Shown here one piece after another: positions 4,722 to 10,136 of a stretch of 10,139 nucleotides of DNA. Positions within the stretch are counted from its first letter, which is position 1, and every line of letters starts with the position of its first letter. The position numbers and the translations under genes were made by a program. The stretch spans positions 1 through 10,139 of the forward strand of contig CALCGO010000197.1 in NCBI GenBank assembly GCA_937901055.1, written 5' to 3'. The stretch comes from an uncultured Rhodobacterales bacterium (GTDB lineage Bacteria; Pseudomonadota; Alphaproteobacteria; Rhodobacterales; Rhodobacteraceae). Below the pieces are notes generated by a model. The model was not told the origin of the DNA. It saw only the letters and a list, made by a program, of their open reading frames with translations, and did no database searches.

Positions 4722-5102
4722 CTAAAAGGGGATTTCGTCATCAACCTTATCAAGGTTCACTTCTACTGCTGCCCCTCCTCCTTGCATCTTCTCAGATACA
4801 TTCATTGACATGTACGGTTTGTCGTTAGACATCTTCCTCCATGCTGCGAGCCTGAGTTCGCGAGGTAACTCAAGTGGCCCGGTATAATCCGGCGCTGCTT
4901 CGTTGCCCTTCTTGTCGTTCTCAAACAGGACGCCGATCTTCTGATACACTTCGATCAGTTTCTTTCCGGCTTTGGTTTCGTCCTTAACCAAGACACACTT
5001 GCTGTCCTTGCCATCCACGTTAAGCTTGCCTTGCAGGATGAGTGCTTGTGTTGAGAAGGGGGGGAAGGCTGCGCCTCGGTTGGTGTCGTCATAGTCTGCC
5101 AT
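4722..5102 (-). CDS. DUF736-like protein with SSB-type C-terminal tip
   Basis: Encodes 126 residues; AAGGAG lies about eight bases before the ATG at 5102. The segment LFENDKKGNEAAPDYTGPLE, followed by ELRLAAWRKMSNDKPYMSM (residues about 59-100), matches the DUF736 pattern. The N-terminal part (YDDTNRGAAFPP, LQGKLNVDG, KAGKKLIEVYQ) looks like a second, diverged copy of the same layout. The protein ends DKVDDEIPF, closely resembling the acidic DDDIPF tip with which bacterial single-stranded DNA-binding proteins recruit repair and replication partners. A plausible role is the phage ssDNA-binding protein of the recombination module encoded just upstream. The tip is seen directly; ssDNA binding is inferred. 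It is the last gene before the terminator at 4626-4654. Confidence 0.7.
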   Translation of the reverse strand: MADYDDTNRGAAFPPFSTQALILQGKLNVDGKDSKCVLVKDETKAGKKLIEVYQKIGVLFENDKKGNEAAPDYTGPLELPRELRLAAWRKMSNDKPYMSMNVSEKMQGGGAAVEVNLDKVDDEIPF

Positions 5103-5114
5103 GCTTCTGGCTCC

Positions 5115-5339
5115 TTAGTTGGTGGTTGATTTAAGTTCGTCTAGTTTGTCTGAGTATTCTTCGAAGTAATAATCAGACATTGGTAATGGCACTATAGCGA
5201 ACGGGTCGATGATAAGTGCCATTGCCTGCATAGATGTTCGCATTCTTTCTTGGCAGGCTTTCGACATCCAATCGACTCCGCTAAGTTCAAGCGCAATTAG
5301 CCACTCGTTCCAATGGTAGTCAGCATGGTTCCTCACCAT
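5115..5339 (-). CDS. Hypothetical protein
   Basis: Encodes 74 residues. GGAGG lies nine bases before the ATG at 5339, and the start overlaps the upstream annealing-protein gene by seven bases. The sequence is acidic, with two probable helices (HWNEWLIALELSG, then ACQERMRTSMQAMALIIDP) and the acidic tail YFEEYSDKLDELKS. No family is recognised. It sits between the putative annealing protein and the SSB-like protein, so a minor part in recombination or replication is possible, but nothing in the sequence proves it. Confidence 0.6.
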   Translation of the reverse strand: MVRNHADYHWNEWLIALELSGVDWMSKACQERMRTSMQAMALIIDPFAIVPLPMSDYYFEEYSDKLDELKSTTN

Positions 5340-5785
5340 CCCGCTTCACCTCCCTTCTTACTGTCGGCGGCGTACTTGTTGCCATCCATCTTCCCGAGGA
5401 AGACATCGGCATCGAAGCCAAGGTGTGACAACCCTTTGGTCAGGCCATCGGTGACTGACATCTTGGGCGCGTCCTCTGCCAGCCTGCCCTTGGCCGCATC
5501 GAAGAGCTTGCGACAGCCGGGGAAGGGGCCGAAGACATTTGCTTGGCTACCGTGCCAGATGCTCACGTTGGATATGATAGCGGTATCGCCATTGGATAGC
5601 TGATGCACTGTTGTGTCTGCGTGCCACCCCCATCCATCACCGACAGGTCCGAAGGCTTCCGTTGCCTTCATCACTTGGTACTGTGGATCAATGGCGGTGA
5701 AGCTGCGCGATCCGAAGCTAACCCTCTTCAGGTACTTGGGGTCTGATTCGCAGACTGAGTTCCAGAGCTTTAAGTTATCGCTCAT
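5333..5785 (-). CDS. Putative single-strand annealing protein (Rad52/Sak-like)
   Basis: Encodes 150 residues; AAGGAGA about nine bases upstream supports the ATG at 5785. KLWNSVCESDPKYLKRV, then FTAIDPQYQVMKATEAFGPVG and WGWHAD, followed later by VTDGLTKGLSHLGFDADVFLG and DGNKY, is the pattern of phage proteins annotated as Rad52- or Sak-like recombinases. In these a strand-rich body is followed by a 'S.TD..TKALS.LGF.AD' helix. They coat ssDNA and anneal complementary strands. A YqaJ-type exonuclease lies two genes upstream and an SSB-like protein two genes downstream, matching exonuclease / annealing protein / SSB modules. The motif reading is fair, but the assignment to a particular annealing family (Rad52, RecT or Erf) cannot be made by eye. 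Confidence 0.65.
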   Translation of the reverse strand: MSDNLKLWNSVCESDPKYLKRVSFGSRSFTAIDPQYQVMKATEAFGPVGDGWGWHADTTVHQLSNGDTAIISNVSIWHGSQANVFGPFPGCRKLFDAAKGRLAEDAPKMSVTDGLTKGLSHLGFDADVFLGKMDGNKYAADSKKGGEAGW

Positions 5786-5978
5786 TTCGTTCTCTCCTTT
5801 TGATTGCTTGCTCTATTTTATTGGCCAGCATCATGTCCTTTCTGCTGCTGGCATGGCGCACTTTCTTGGTGCTGCTCTTTAGCGTGAGGTATGCTTCTTG
5901 CATTACCTTGTCAGCCTTCGGAAGATGTTCGAAGTGTTCAAGGTCTTCAGCAAACTCCCTTGCTTTATCTATCTTCAC
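5775..5978 (-). CDS. Small basic helical protein
   Basis: Encodes 67 residues from a GTG at 5978, chosen because AAAGGAGAA lies seven bases upstream. The composition is strongly charged (many K, R and E) and helical (KAREFAEDLEHFEHL, then LANKIEQAIKRRERNER), with no hydrophobic core. No family is recognised. The 3' end overlaps the start of the annealing-protein gene by 11 bases, and the 5' end overlaps the DnaA-like HTH gene by 14. It could be a nucleic-acid-binding accessory of the recombination operon, which is inference from charge and position only. Confidence 0.6.
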   Translation of the reverse strand: MKIDKAREFAEDLEHFEHLPKADKVMQEAYLTLKSSTKKVRHASSRKDMMLANKIEQAIKRRERNER

Positions 5979-6237
5979 TGGCTTCTCCTTTCTTTATGCT
6001 GCGCCAGATTGTTGAGGCATCTGTGTTGAAGGCTCCTGCTATTTCTGTATCGCTGTATCCCTCCTCTCTCATGGCCTTGAATATCTCGCGCCTTAGCTTA
6101 ACCAATCGTACCCCACCTCCCATCGCTGTAATTTTTTCGACTGGATATGAGGTAAGGATTGCGGCCTCTGAGATTAGGCGTGACGCTGTATATTCTGGAG
6201 ACTGAAATTCCTTTATCCTGTTTCTGAAGGTGGTCAT
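5965..6237 (-). CDS. DnaA domain IV-like helix-turn-helix protein
   Basis: Encodes 90 residues; the ATG overlaps the exonuclease stop (ATGA, 6234-6237). Residues about 29-83 read TSYPVEKITAMGG, then LVKLRREIFKAMREEGYSD, then TEIAGAFNTDASTIWRSIKK. This follows the DnaA C-terminal domain IV: a tyrosine/valine start, an arginine before the long helix, a 'GyS..eIg..F' turn and a recognition helix. The DnaA 'DHTTV' signature is replaced by DASTI, so box specificity would differ. The ATPase domains of DnaA are absent. It may bind DNA at the origin or act as a regulator; the surrounding recombination genes do not decide which. Confidence 0.65.
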   Translation of the reverse strand: MTTFRNRIKEFQSPEYTASRLISEAAILTSYPVEKITAMGGGVRLVKLRREIFKAMREEGYSDTEIAGAFNTDASTIWRSIKKGEASEDR

Positions 6238-7013
6238 GCGCTGAACCTCAGTGCGCCACGCTTGTCCCGCTTGATGGTGAGGATGTCAGAGTAAACCTCA
6301 CGTTCATCCGGTCCGACCATAGCCTTCAGGTCTTTCTTTGCGTTGTCGAAGTCACGAGCCGCGGCTTGGTTCTCGAGGTAGGTGTGCGCTGAGTTGATGA
6401 AGGCGTTGTCCTTTCCGGCGTCCCGCTTGACCATGTTATCCACCGCAATCTTGTCTGTGTTAAGTACGGTCGGTGTAACATCAGCAGGTGGTGGTTTATT
6501 ACTATCAACATAAGCCCAGAAGTCTGACACCACTGCCCACATAGAACTGAAATAGTCCGTGTCTTCTGAGACAAAGGCCGACTCCCACTTGTTGTTCCCG
6601 AAGATGGCTGAGACGTATGCCCCCTTGCACCCGAGGTTAGCTACGCCCAGCATGTGAATGTAGAACTGAAGCTGCGGCATGTAGTAATCGATCACCTTCT
6701 CCATCGTATTGTAGGCGTTGGTGTGCTTGGCTTCGACAAGGCATCCCTTGTATGTCCCGTCGATGGTGGCTTTCATTGGAACCTTCCAGCCAAAATTTAC
6801 TAGCTCAAGCTGGCGCTGTCCTACTGTGGCATCGTGCTGCTTCTCAAACCAATGAAGGTTAAAGTTCTCAGTGAGTATTCCCATCTGCACTGCGATGTTA
6901 TCCGACAGGTCTTCCGGTTCTTCGTAACCTGTTTTGATTTTCCATAGGTCAAGCCAGTGGCCCTGCATAATCCTTACGCAGTCCGAGCCTCCGATAAATC
7001 CTTTGCGTTCCAT
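6234..7013 (-). CDS. YqaJ-like recombination exonuclease (PD-(D/E)XK)
   Basis: Encodes 259 residues; AAAGGAG is eight bases before the ATG at 7013. IGGSD (7-11) is the N-terminal motif of YqaJ / lambda-exonuclease-like nucleases, and MGILTEN (44-50) supplies the conserved G..E. The core follows: D85 in ATIDG, then E94-x-K96 in LVEAKHT, and Q114/Q116 in YYMPQLQ. These give the D...E-x-K metal centre plus the motif IV glutamine helix. Such enzymes digest one strand of duplex DNA from ends and hand ssDNA to an annealing protein; one is encoded two genes downstream. The length is typical. It is first in an operon with its own promoter (7038-7066), and its ribosome-site leader is shared with two other genes. 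Confidence 0.85.
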   Translation of the reverse strand: MERKGFIGGSDCVRIMQGHWLDLWKIKTGYEEPEDLSDNIAVQMGILTENFNLHWFEKQHDATVGQRQLELVNFGWKVPMKATIDGTYKGCLVEAKHTNAYNTMEKVIDYYMPQLQFYIHMLGVANLGCKGAYVSAIFGNNKWESAFVSEDTDYFSSMWAVVSDFWAYVDSNKPPPADVTPTVLNTDKIAVDNMVKRDAGKDNAFINSAHTYLENQAAARDFDNAKKDLKAMVGPDEREVYSDILTIKRDKRGALRFSA

Positions 7014-7037
7014 GTTGTTCTCCTTTGTTATGTTATT

Positions 7038-7066
7038 ATTGTACTGCGTATGTGCAGCTAGTGCAA
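7038..7066 (-). promoter_or_regulatory. Sigma70-type promoter for the recombination operon
   Basis: On the - strand TTGCAC (7066-7061) is followed by exactly 17 bases and then TACAAT (7043-7038): four and five of six matches to the consensus. The start of transcription would fall near 7031, giving a leader of about 20 bases with AAAGGAG before the exonuclease ATG. It overlaps the stop of the upstream gene. The spacer holds a TGCA...TGCA dyad that a repressor could use. Confidence 0.7.
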
Positions 7067-7510
7067 GTAGTGTGCTATGTCCTCCCTCGTTACTAAGCCA
7101 AGGTCGATGAGTTCCTCCGCTCCATTGCCGTGTATGTAAAATTCACCGACTGGATTCCCTGCTCGTATACGGGCGGCAGCTACCGTCAGGTATGTCGGTG
7201 TATCTGACTGGCTTACCGCCTCTGTGCGTGGCTCGTAGAGGCTCTGAGCTACAGTCAGGGCTGATTGCTGGAAGATTGAGGCGGCAGGTAAGCTGCGTGT
7301 CTTGGATTTACCCAGCATATCAGCGGTAATTTTTTCCAAGGCTAGGTCAAACACATGCGGTTCAAGTTTCGAGGGTAGCTTTCCGTTCACTGCCTTGACC
7401 ACATCTTCGATTGCAATCACTGGGTCCAGTCCGTTGGGTGGAGTGAATCGAGTGAGGATGTCTCTCTTAATCCAAGCCTTGATTACCCTGACCCTCTGTT
7501 CAAAATTCAT
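7058..7510 (-). CDS. Hypothetical protein next to the replication initiator
   Basis: Encodes 150 residues from the ATG at 7510, preceded by GGGGAGA with about eight bases of spacing; a longer reading to 7564 would overlap the initiator gene more deeply and lacks a ribosome site. The protein starts MNFEQRVRVIKAWIKRDILT, has a helical middle (HVFDLALEKITADMLGK) and ends GNGAEELIDLGLVTREDIAHYLH. No family is recognised. It overlaps the lambda-O-like gene by 11 bases, the place where many phages put a helicase loader (lambda P or DnaC type). No P-loop is visible, so a DnaC-type ATPase is unlikely; a P-like loader is possible but unproven. Confidence 0.65.
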   Translation of the reverse strand: MNFEQRVRVIKAWIKRDILTRFTPPNGLDPVIAIEDVVKAVNGKLPSKLEPHVFDLALEKITADMLGKSKTRSLPAASIFQQSALTVAQSLYEPRTEAVSQSDTPTYLTVAAARIRAGNPVGEFYIHGNGAEELIDLGLVTREDIAHYLH

Positions 7511-8180
7511 TAGCCATTTCTCCCCATGCTGATTTGGTTTTGGTTTCAGCAACGAGGTCATCATCCCATCGCTCTTGGTTGAGCCACGCTGAGGGGTAGG
7601 GAATGAATCTTATCTCGGTGGCTTCTTCCTGACAGTAGGTAAGAAACTCGTGAGCCTTGCTAAGAATAAGCTCGGGCGAAACCTTCTTCGCTGCTCTTGC
7701 GAAGCTAAGTCTTGCCGCCCCCTTCCCTCTCTTGCGTGGGTAAACAGCATAGAACTTTTCAAAAAGCTGTTCACTTTGCACGACAGGTAAGAGAGTAGTA
7801 GCCTTATGTGCTATCGTAGTAAGGCTATTACTTTTACTAGAGCTACTAGCATCTAGCTTATACACATTCCCTTCTTGTACCTGTGGGGTACAGCTTTCTC
7901 GTGACATGATATCCTCCGTTAGGTAAATGAAACTATAAGTTGTATGCCCACCGGAGTAAGGGCATGAGCTTGAGATTATCCCTTCCTTCTCTAGCAGGCG
8001 CAGGGATTTAACGACCCGATTTCTGGAGAATCCGGTGTCGCTGCTCAGTCTTTGCTGTGATGGAAAGCAAGTACCCTCGTCGTTGACGTATCTCGACAAC
8101 GCAATCAGTACGCTCTTGGCATAGCCATCAGTTAAATGCCAAGAGCATACCTCAAGGGTAAATATGTCCGCGAAATTCAC
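7500..8180 (-). CDS. Replication initiator, lambda-O-like (HTH plus C-terminal helicase-recruitment-type domain)
   Basis: Encodes 226 residues from a GTG at 8180 that overlaps the upstream stop (GTGA). Residues about 20-90 form an HTH_36-type winged helix: LIALSRYVNDEGTCFPSQQR, then LSSDTGFSRNRVVKSLRLLE and KEGII. After a serine-rich linker (about 95-135), residues 139-208 read FEKFYAVYPRKRGKGAARLS and later IRFIPYPSAWLNQERWDDDL. This is the C-terminal domain common to phage replication proteins of the lambda O / DnaD-like class. The N-terminal domain should bind the origin and the C-terminal domain the helicase or its loader. As in lambda, the linker-coding DNA here (7795-7862) is rich in short direct and inverted repeats and could be the origin. 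Confidence 0.75.
   Translation of the reverse strand: MNFADIFTLEVCSWHLTDGYAKSVLIALSRYVNDEGTCFPSQQRLSSDTGFSRNRVVKSLRLLEKEGIISSSCPYSGGHTTYSFIYLTEDIMSRESCTPQVQEGNVYKLDASSSSKSNSLTTIAHKATTLLPVVQSEQLFEKFYAVYPRKRGKGAARLSFARAAKKVSPELILSKAHEFLTYCQEEATEIRFIPYPSAWLNQERWDDDLVAETKTKSAWGEMANEF
7795..7862. other. Candidate replication origin: dyad- and repeat-rich DNA in the initiator gene
   Basis: This stretch codes for the low-complexity linker of the initiator. It contains GTAGTA twice (7795-7800, 7816-7821), TACTAG twice (7835-7840, 7844-7849), a perfect inverted repeat TAGCCTTA/TAAGGCTA (7799-7806, 7820-7827) and a second, AGCTA/TAGCT (7841-7845, 7854-7858). Lambdoid phages place the origin at the same spot in gene O. 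No long regular iterons are present, so this is a position-based suggestion supported by symmetry. Confidence 0.35.
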
Positions 8181-8380
8181 TGGCTTACAAGGGTGTAAAC
8201 CGCGTAGGAATCTCCGTCATCTGTGACTTCTCGTTCAGTATGGATGTTCCACTCTTCTTCAGTGCGAAGGTAATGGATTACTGATGCAAGTCTTGTGTGA
8301 TTGTATTTGTGGATGCACTCCCATGAGGTGAGTGGCTTGTTACTAATCAAGTGTTGCTTGATCTGATCTATCTTGGTCAT
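8177..8380 (-). CDS. Helix-turn-helix protein (HTH_39-like)
   Basis: Encodes 67 residues; AAGGAGAACAACC before the ATG at 8380 is a strong ribosome site. KPLTSWECIHKYNHTRLAS, then VIHYLRTEEEWNIHTERE, is the pattern of small phage HTH proteins in which 'LTsweai..f..trLaa.I..LR...w.I.t' sets the helices and the strand that follows. It probably binds DNA, either as a regulator or as a helper at the origin, since the initiator gene follows with a GTGA overlap. It overlaps the 3' end of the nuclease gene upstream by 38 bases, which is why that gene's C-terminus looks like read-through of this leader. Confidence 0.7.
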   Translation of the reverse strand: MTKIDQIKQHLISNKPLTSWECIHKYNHTRLASVIHYLRTEEEWNIHTEREVTDDGDSYAVYTLVSQ

Positions 8381-8702
8381 GGTTGTTCTCCTTATTGACC
8401 ATTGCTTCGAACAACTCAGCGGTCAGTATGACTATAGTCTGAGGACTTCCCGTCCTTCTTTTATATATCGCCAAGTCTCTCCCTTCTAATACGCTGAAGG
8501 GGCTGGGGAAATTAGATTTGTCTCGGTACTTTACCTCAACTATCAGTTCCATTCCACAGATTTCTGCTTTGATGTCGCCTCTATACTTGCCTCCCAAAGC
8601 TCCTGAGAGGGGCTGCCTTTCTGCTTGGATGCCGATCTGGTTGAGCCAGTCTTCGATCTTTCTTTCGTGGTAGCTTCCTTTCTGCTTATTTTTATTTGCC
8701 AT
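8343..8702 (-). CDS. PD-(D/E)XK endonuclease, Holliday-junction-resolvase-like
   Basis: Encodes 119 residues; GAGGA lies six to seven bases before the ATG at 8702. KGSYHERKIEDWLNQIGIQA (8-27) supplies an early E13, GKYRGDIKAE (38-47) the D43, and LIVEVKYRDKSNFPSP (53-68) the E56-x-K58. This order is typical of archaeal-Hjc-like and phage resolvase-type nucleases. PLSGALGGKYRGD is characteristic of a phage subgroup. Likely roles are resolving branched recombination or replication DNA before packaging; another structure-specific nuclease function is possible. The last 12 residues (NNHDQDRSDQAT and on) are encoded by bases that also carry the next gene's start, so they may not be under functional selection. 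The start overlaps the cysteine-rich ORF. Confidence 0.75.
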   Translation of the reverse strand: MANKNKQKGSYHERKIEDWLNQIGIQAERQPLSGALGGKYRGDIKAEICGMELIVEVKYRDKSNFPSPFSVLEGRDLAIYKRRTGSPQTIVILTAELFEAMVNKENNHDQDRSDQATLD

Positions 8703-8818
8703 GTGTCATCCTCGTAGCAGCTAAGGCACACAGTCCAGTGTCCCTTTGGTTTCTTTAGGGGGCAGACGAATAGCTGAGTCACATCGCCGCAGAAATCACA
8801 GGTCGCGCTTGCGGACAA
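8543..8818 (-). CDS. Cysteine-rich, zinc-finger-like ORF overlapping two genes
   Basis: The frame from a TTG at 8818 (or a TTG at 8845) gives about 91 residues. CDFCGDVTQLFVCPLKKPKG, then HWTVCLSCYEDDTWQ, carries two CxxC knuckles plus another cysteine, which reads as a zinc-binding module. Without it, 8703-8795 would be the only gap of its size in a stretch that is otherwise continuously coding. The weak points are the start codon, with no convincing ribosome site (coupling to the upstream regulator's stop at 8796 is possible), and the C-terminal half. That half overlaps the endonuclease out of frame for 160 bases and is low-complexity (rich in S, T and K). The zinc-binding part looks real; the tail may be tolerated read-through. 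Confidence 0.5.
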   Translation of the reverse strand: MSASATCDFCGDVTQLFVCPLKKPKGHWTVCLSCYEDDTWQIKISRKEATTKERSKTGSTRSASKQKGSPSQELWEASIEATSKQKSVEWN

Positions 8819-9056
8819 CCACGATTTCGTAGTCGAGCGCGTCAAGCCAGCACGTTAGCATGAACCCAGAGGGTACACGCTTCCTTGTCTCCCACTTGTG
8901 GATAAGAGATTGAGTGCATCCGATTCTATGCGCCAATTCTTCTTGACTTAAACTTCGCTCTGATCGCGCGGTTCTTAACTGGCTTACCATCTCGTCGTAG
9001 CTTCTCGGAATGGTCACGCATCTCTTGTAGTGAGTGAAGGTATTGGATTGCATCAT
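8796..9056 (-). CDS. XRE-family HTH transcriptional regulator
   Basis: Encodes 86 residues from the ATG at 9056. SYDEMVSQLRTARSERSLSQ, followed by EELAHRIGCTQSLIHKWE and TRKRVPSGFML, is a Cro/CI-type (XRE) helix-turn-helix domain; the ending WLDALDYEIVVVRK is typical of short phage and prophage XRE regulators. The start is uncertain: the ATG at 9056 has only a weak AAAGAAAG site, and a GTG at 9017 or an ATG at 8990 would also leave the HTH intact. It overlaps the preceding gene by up to 131 bases out of frame. It likely controls an early promoter of this block; the palindromic site at 9232-9248 is a candidate operator. No protease or dimerisation domain is present. Confidence 0.75.
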   Translation of the reverse strand: MMQSNTFTHYKRCVTIPRSYDEMVSQLRTARSERSLSQEELAHRIGCTQSLIHKWETRKRVPSGFMLTCWLDALDYEIVVVRKRDL

Positions 9057-9225
9057 GTACTTTCTTTGCAGTCTCGAACCTGAGTTCAGTTCTGCCAAGT
9101 ATGGTACGGTAGTAGGTTGAGGATGGGATGTCTGCCTGCTTAAAGGCTTTGAGCATCCCAACCCCAGTCTCTTGGCTTAACCCTTCGAGGGTGGATAGAT
9201 AGTTTTGCATCCACCTATACTGCAT
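8926..9225 (-). CDS. Small HTH-like regulator
   Basis: Encodes 99 residues. QETGVGMLKAFKQADIPSST, then YYRTILGRTELRFETAKKVH and DAIQYLHSLQEM, has the spacing of a small Cro-like helix-turn-helix in which 'IPSSTYYR...GR..LRFETAKKV' forms the second and third helices. The last 30 residues are basic (KLRRDGKPVKNRAIRAKFKS) and lie over the start of the XRE gene in another frame. The ATG at 9225 has no clear ribosome site; an in-frame ATG at 9210 preceded by AGGTGG is the alternative. It is probably a DNA-binding regulator working with the XRE protein. The operator-like dyads lie directly upstream, in its 20-base leader. Confidence 0.6.
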   Translation of the reverse strand: MQYRWMQNYLSTLEGLSQETGVGMLKAFKQADIPSSTYYRTILGRTELRFETAKKVHDAIQYLHSLQEMRDHSEKLRRDGKPVKNRAIRAKFKSRRIGA

Positions 9226-9248
9226 TAGTGCAGCTTGATGGTCAAGCT
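9221..9248. promoter_or_regulatory. Operator-like dyads upstream of the two regulators
   Basis: AGCTTGA-TGG-TCAAGCT at 9232-9248 is a perfect inverted repeat with 7-base arms. It is adjoined by an imperfect dyad TGCATTAGTGCA at 9221-9232. Together they fill the only gap (9226-9246) between the DUF932 gene and the first HTH gene. TTGACC on the - strand (9245-9240) could serve as a -35 element, but no good -10 lies at 16-18 bases. Confidence 0.5.
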
Positions 9249-10077
9249 AGATGCATATGAAGCTTTCAGTTTTCATTGCGTTGGCCACCTGTTCTTGGCG
9301 GCGGCGGCGTGAGGCAGCGGGGGAAGCGAGTGCCTCGGTGTGTGTGGCCCATGCAGTCATGGTATTATACAAGGCCCACTTGTTCTTACCCAGTCGGCGG
9401 GTCTCTTCGTGGTATGCGCCCATCAGTTTCTCAAGCTGAGTCTCATTGCGCTTGGGCTTGGAGGTGTGACTGAATGTCTTGGCCAGTGTACGGGCGAAGA
9501 AATTTTCTACCCAATCAGTGTCAACTGAGAGGCTAGTCCATTCCTTCCACTTGGATTCAAGCCCCAAGAAATCCTCAACGCCTGCCTTAATCTTGGCTGA
9601 GTCAGCGTCGATCTGAATGTTCTTAGTGTGCTTGCGCTTGGTACTTGAGAAGGTGTGTCCTGTTGTGGCTCCGTTCAAGCACCAAAGACATAAGGCTTGG
9701 GCGATGTTGGAGTAAGCCCAGCTACCATCGTAGCTTGAGAAGAACTCAATGCGAAAGGCGGAATAGTCTCCTACCCTCGGCTCGATAGTCAGGTCAGGGA
9801 AGAGTACCTCGCCTCGTAGCTTGGCTCCGTTCTCGAACACCTCGAACTTAGCCTTGTAATCCTTCGAGATGTTAGCCCCGATGATAGCGTCCATCGTTTG
9901 ATCGATGATGTCGCCATGCTCTACGATCTGATACCGTGGTGAGTGAACACCAAGTATCTCATTGGTGTCCGTGCGGGTGACAGCCATAGCCTTCTCGGCT
10001 TGGATGCCATCGGCATTGAACAGTGGTTGCATTTCAACTGGGAAGTTCCAGTCGTTTTGTGTGATTGAATCAAGCAT
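9247..10077 (-). CDS. DUF932 phage/plasmid-like protein
   Basis: Encodes 276 residues; AAGGAGAACAACG immediately before the ATG at 10077 is a strong ribosome site. The pattern AMAVTRTDTNEILGVHSPRY, then QIVEHGDIIDQTMDAII, then GAKLRGEVLFPD, followed by EFFSSYDGSWAYS and ALCLWCLNG, is that of DUF932 (phage/plasmid-like TIGR03299-type) proteins. These are abundant in phages and plasmids, and their biochemical role is not established; they often sit among early replication and recombination genes, as here. The C-terminal 90 residues are helical and basic (SPAASRRRRQEQVANAM). It is the first gene of the - strand block within the window, and its upstream DNA holds two 22-bp tandem repeats. Confidence 0.8.
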   Translation of the reverse strand: MLDSITQNDWNFPVEMQPLFNADGIQAEKAMAVTRTDTNEILGVHSPRYQIVEHGDIIDQTMDAIIGANISKDYKAKFEVFENGAKLRGEVLFPDLTIEPRVGDYSAFRIEFFSSYDGSWAYSNIAQALCLWCLNGATTGHTFSSTKRKHTKNIQIDADSAKIKAGVEDFLGLESKWKEWTSLSVDTDWVENFFARTLAKTFSHTSKPKRNETQLEKLMGAYHEETRRLGKNKWALYNTMTAWATHTEALASPAASRRRRQEQVANAMKTESFICI

Positions 10078-10092
10078 CGTTGTTCTCCTTGT

Positions 10093-10136
10093 GCTTGGTG
10101 GGTTTAGTGTGGGAGCTTGGTGGGCTTAGTGTGGGG
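10093..10136. repeat. Two tandem 22-bp repeats at the right edge
   Basis: Units 10093-10114 and 10115-10136 (each starting GCTTGGTGGG) match at 20 of 22 positions, differing at 10103/10125 and 10114/10136. The array lies just upstream of the DUF932 ribosome site and may continue beyond the window. It could hold binding sites for a regulator or be an untranslated leader repeat. Confidence 0.7.

Noticed and set aside
4693..4725. Tiny + strand ORF (MRIIHAHALY) preceded by AGGAGA
   Set aside because: Ten codons on the strand opposite to all neighbours, no promoter or attenuator hairpin of its own; it ends inside the SSB-like gene's 3' end. Likely chance.
5891..6205. + strand frame opposite the DnaA-like gene
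   Set aside because: Antisense to a supported gene, with no start signal.
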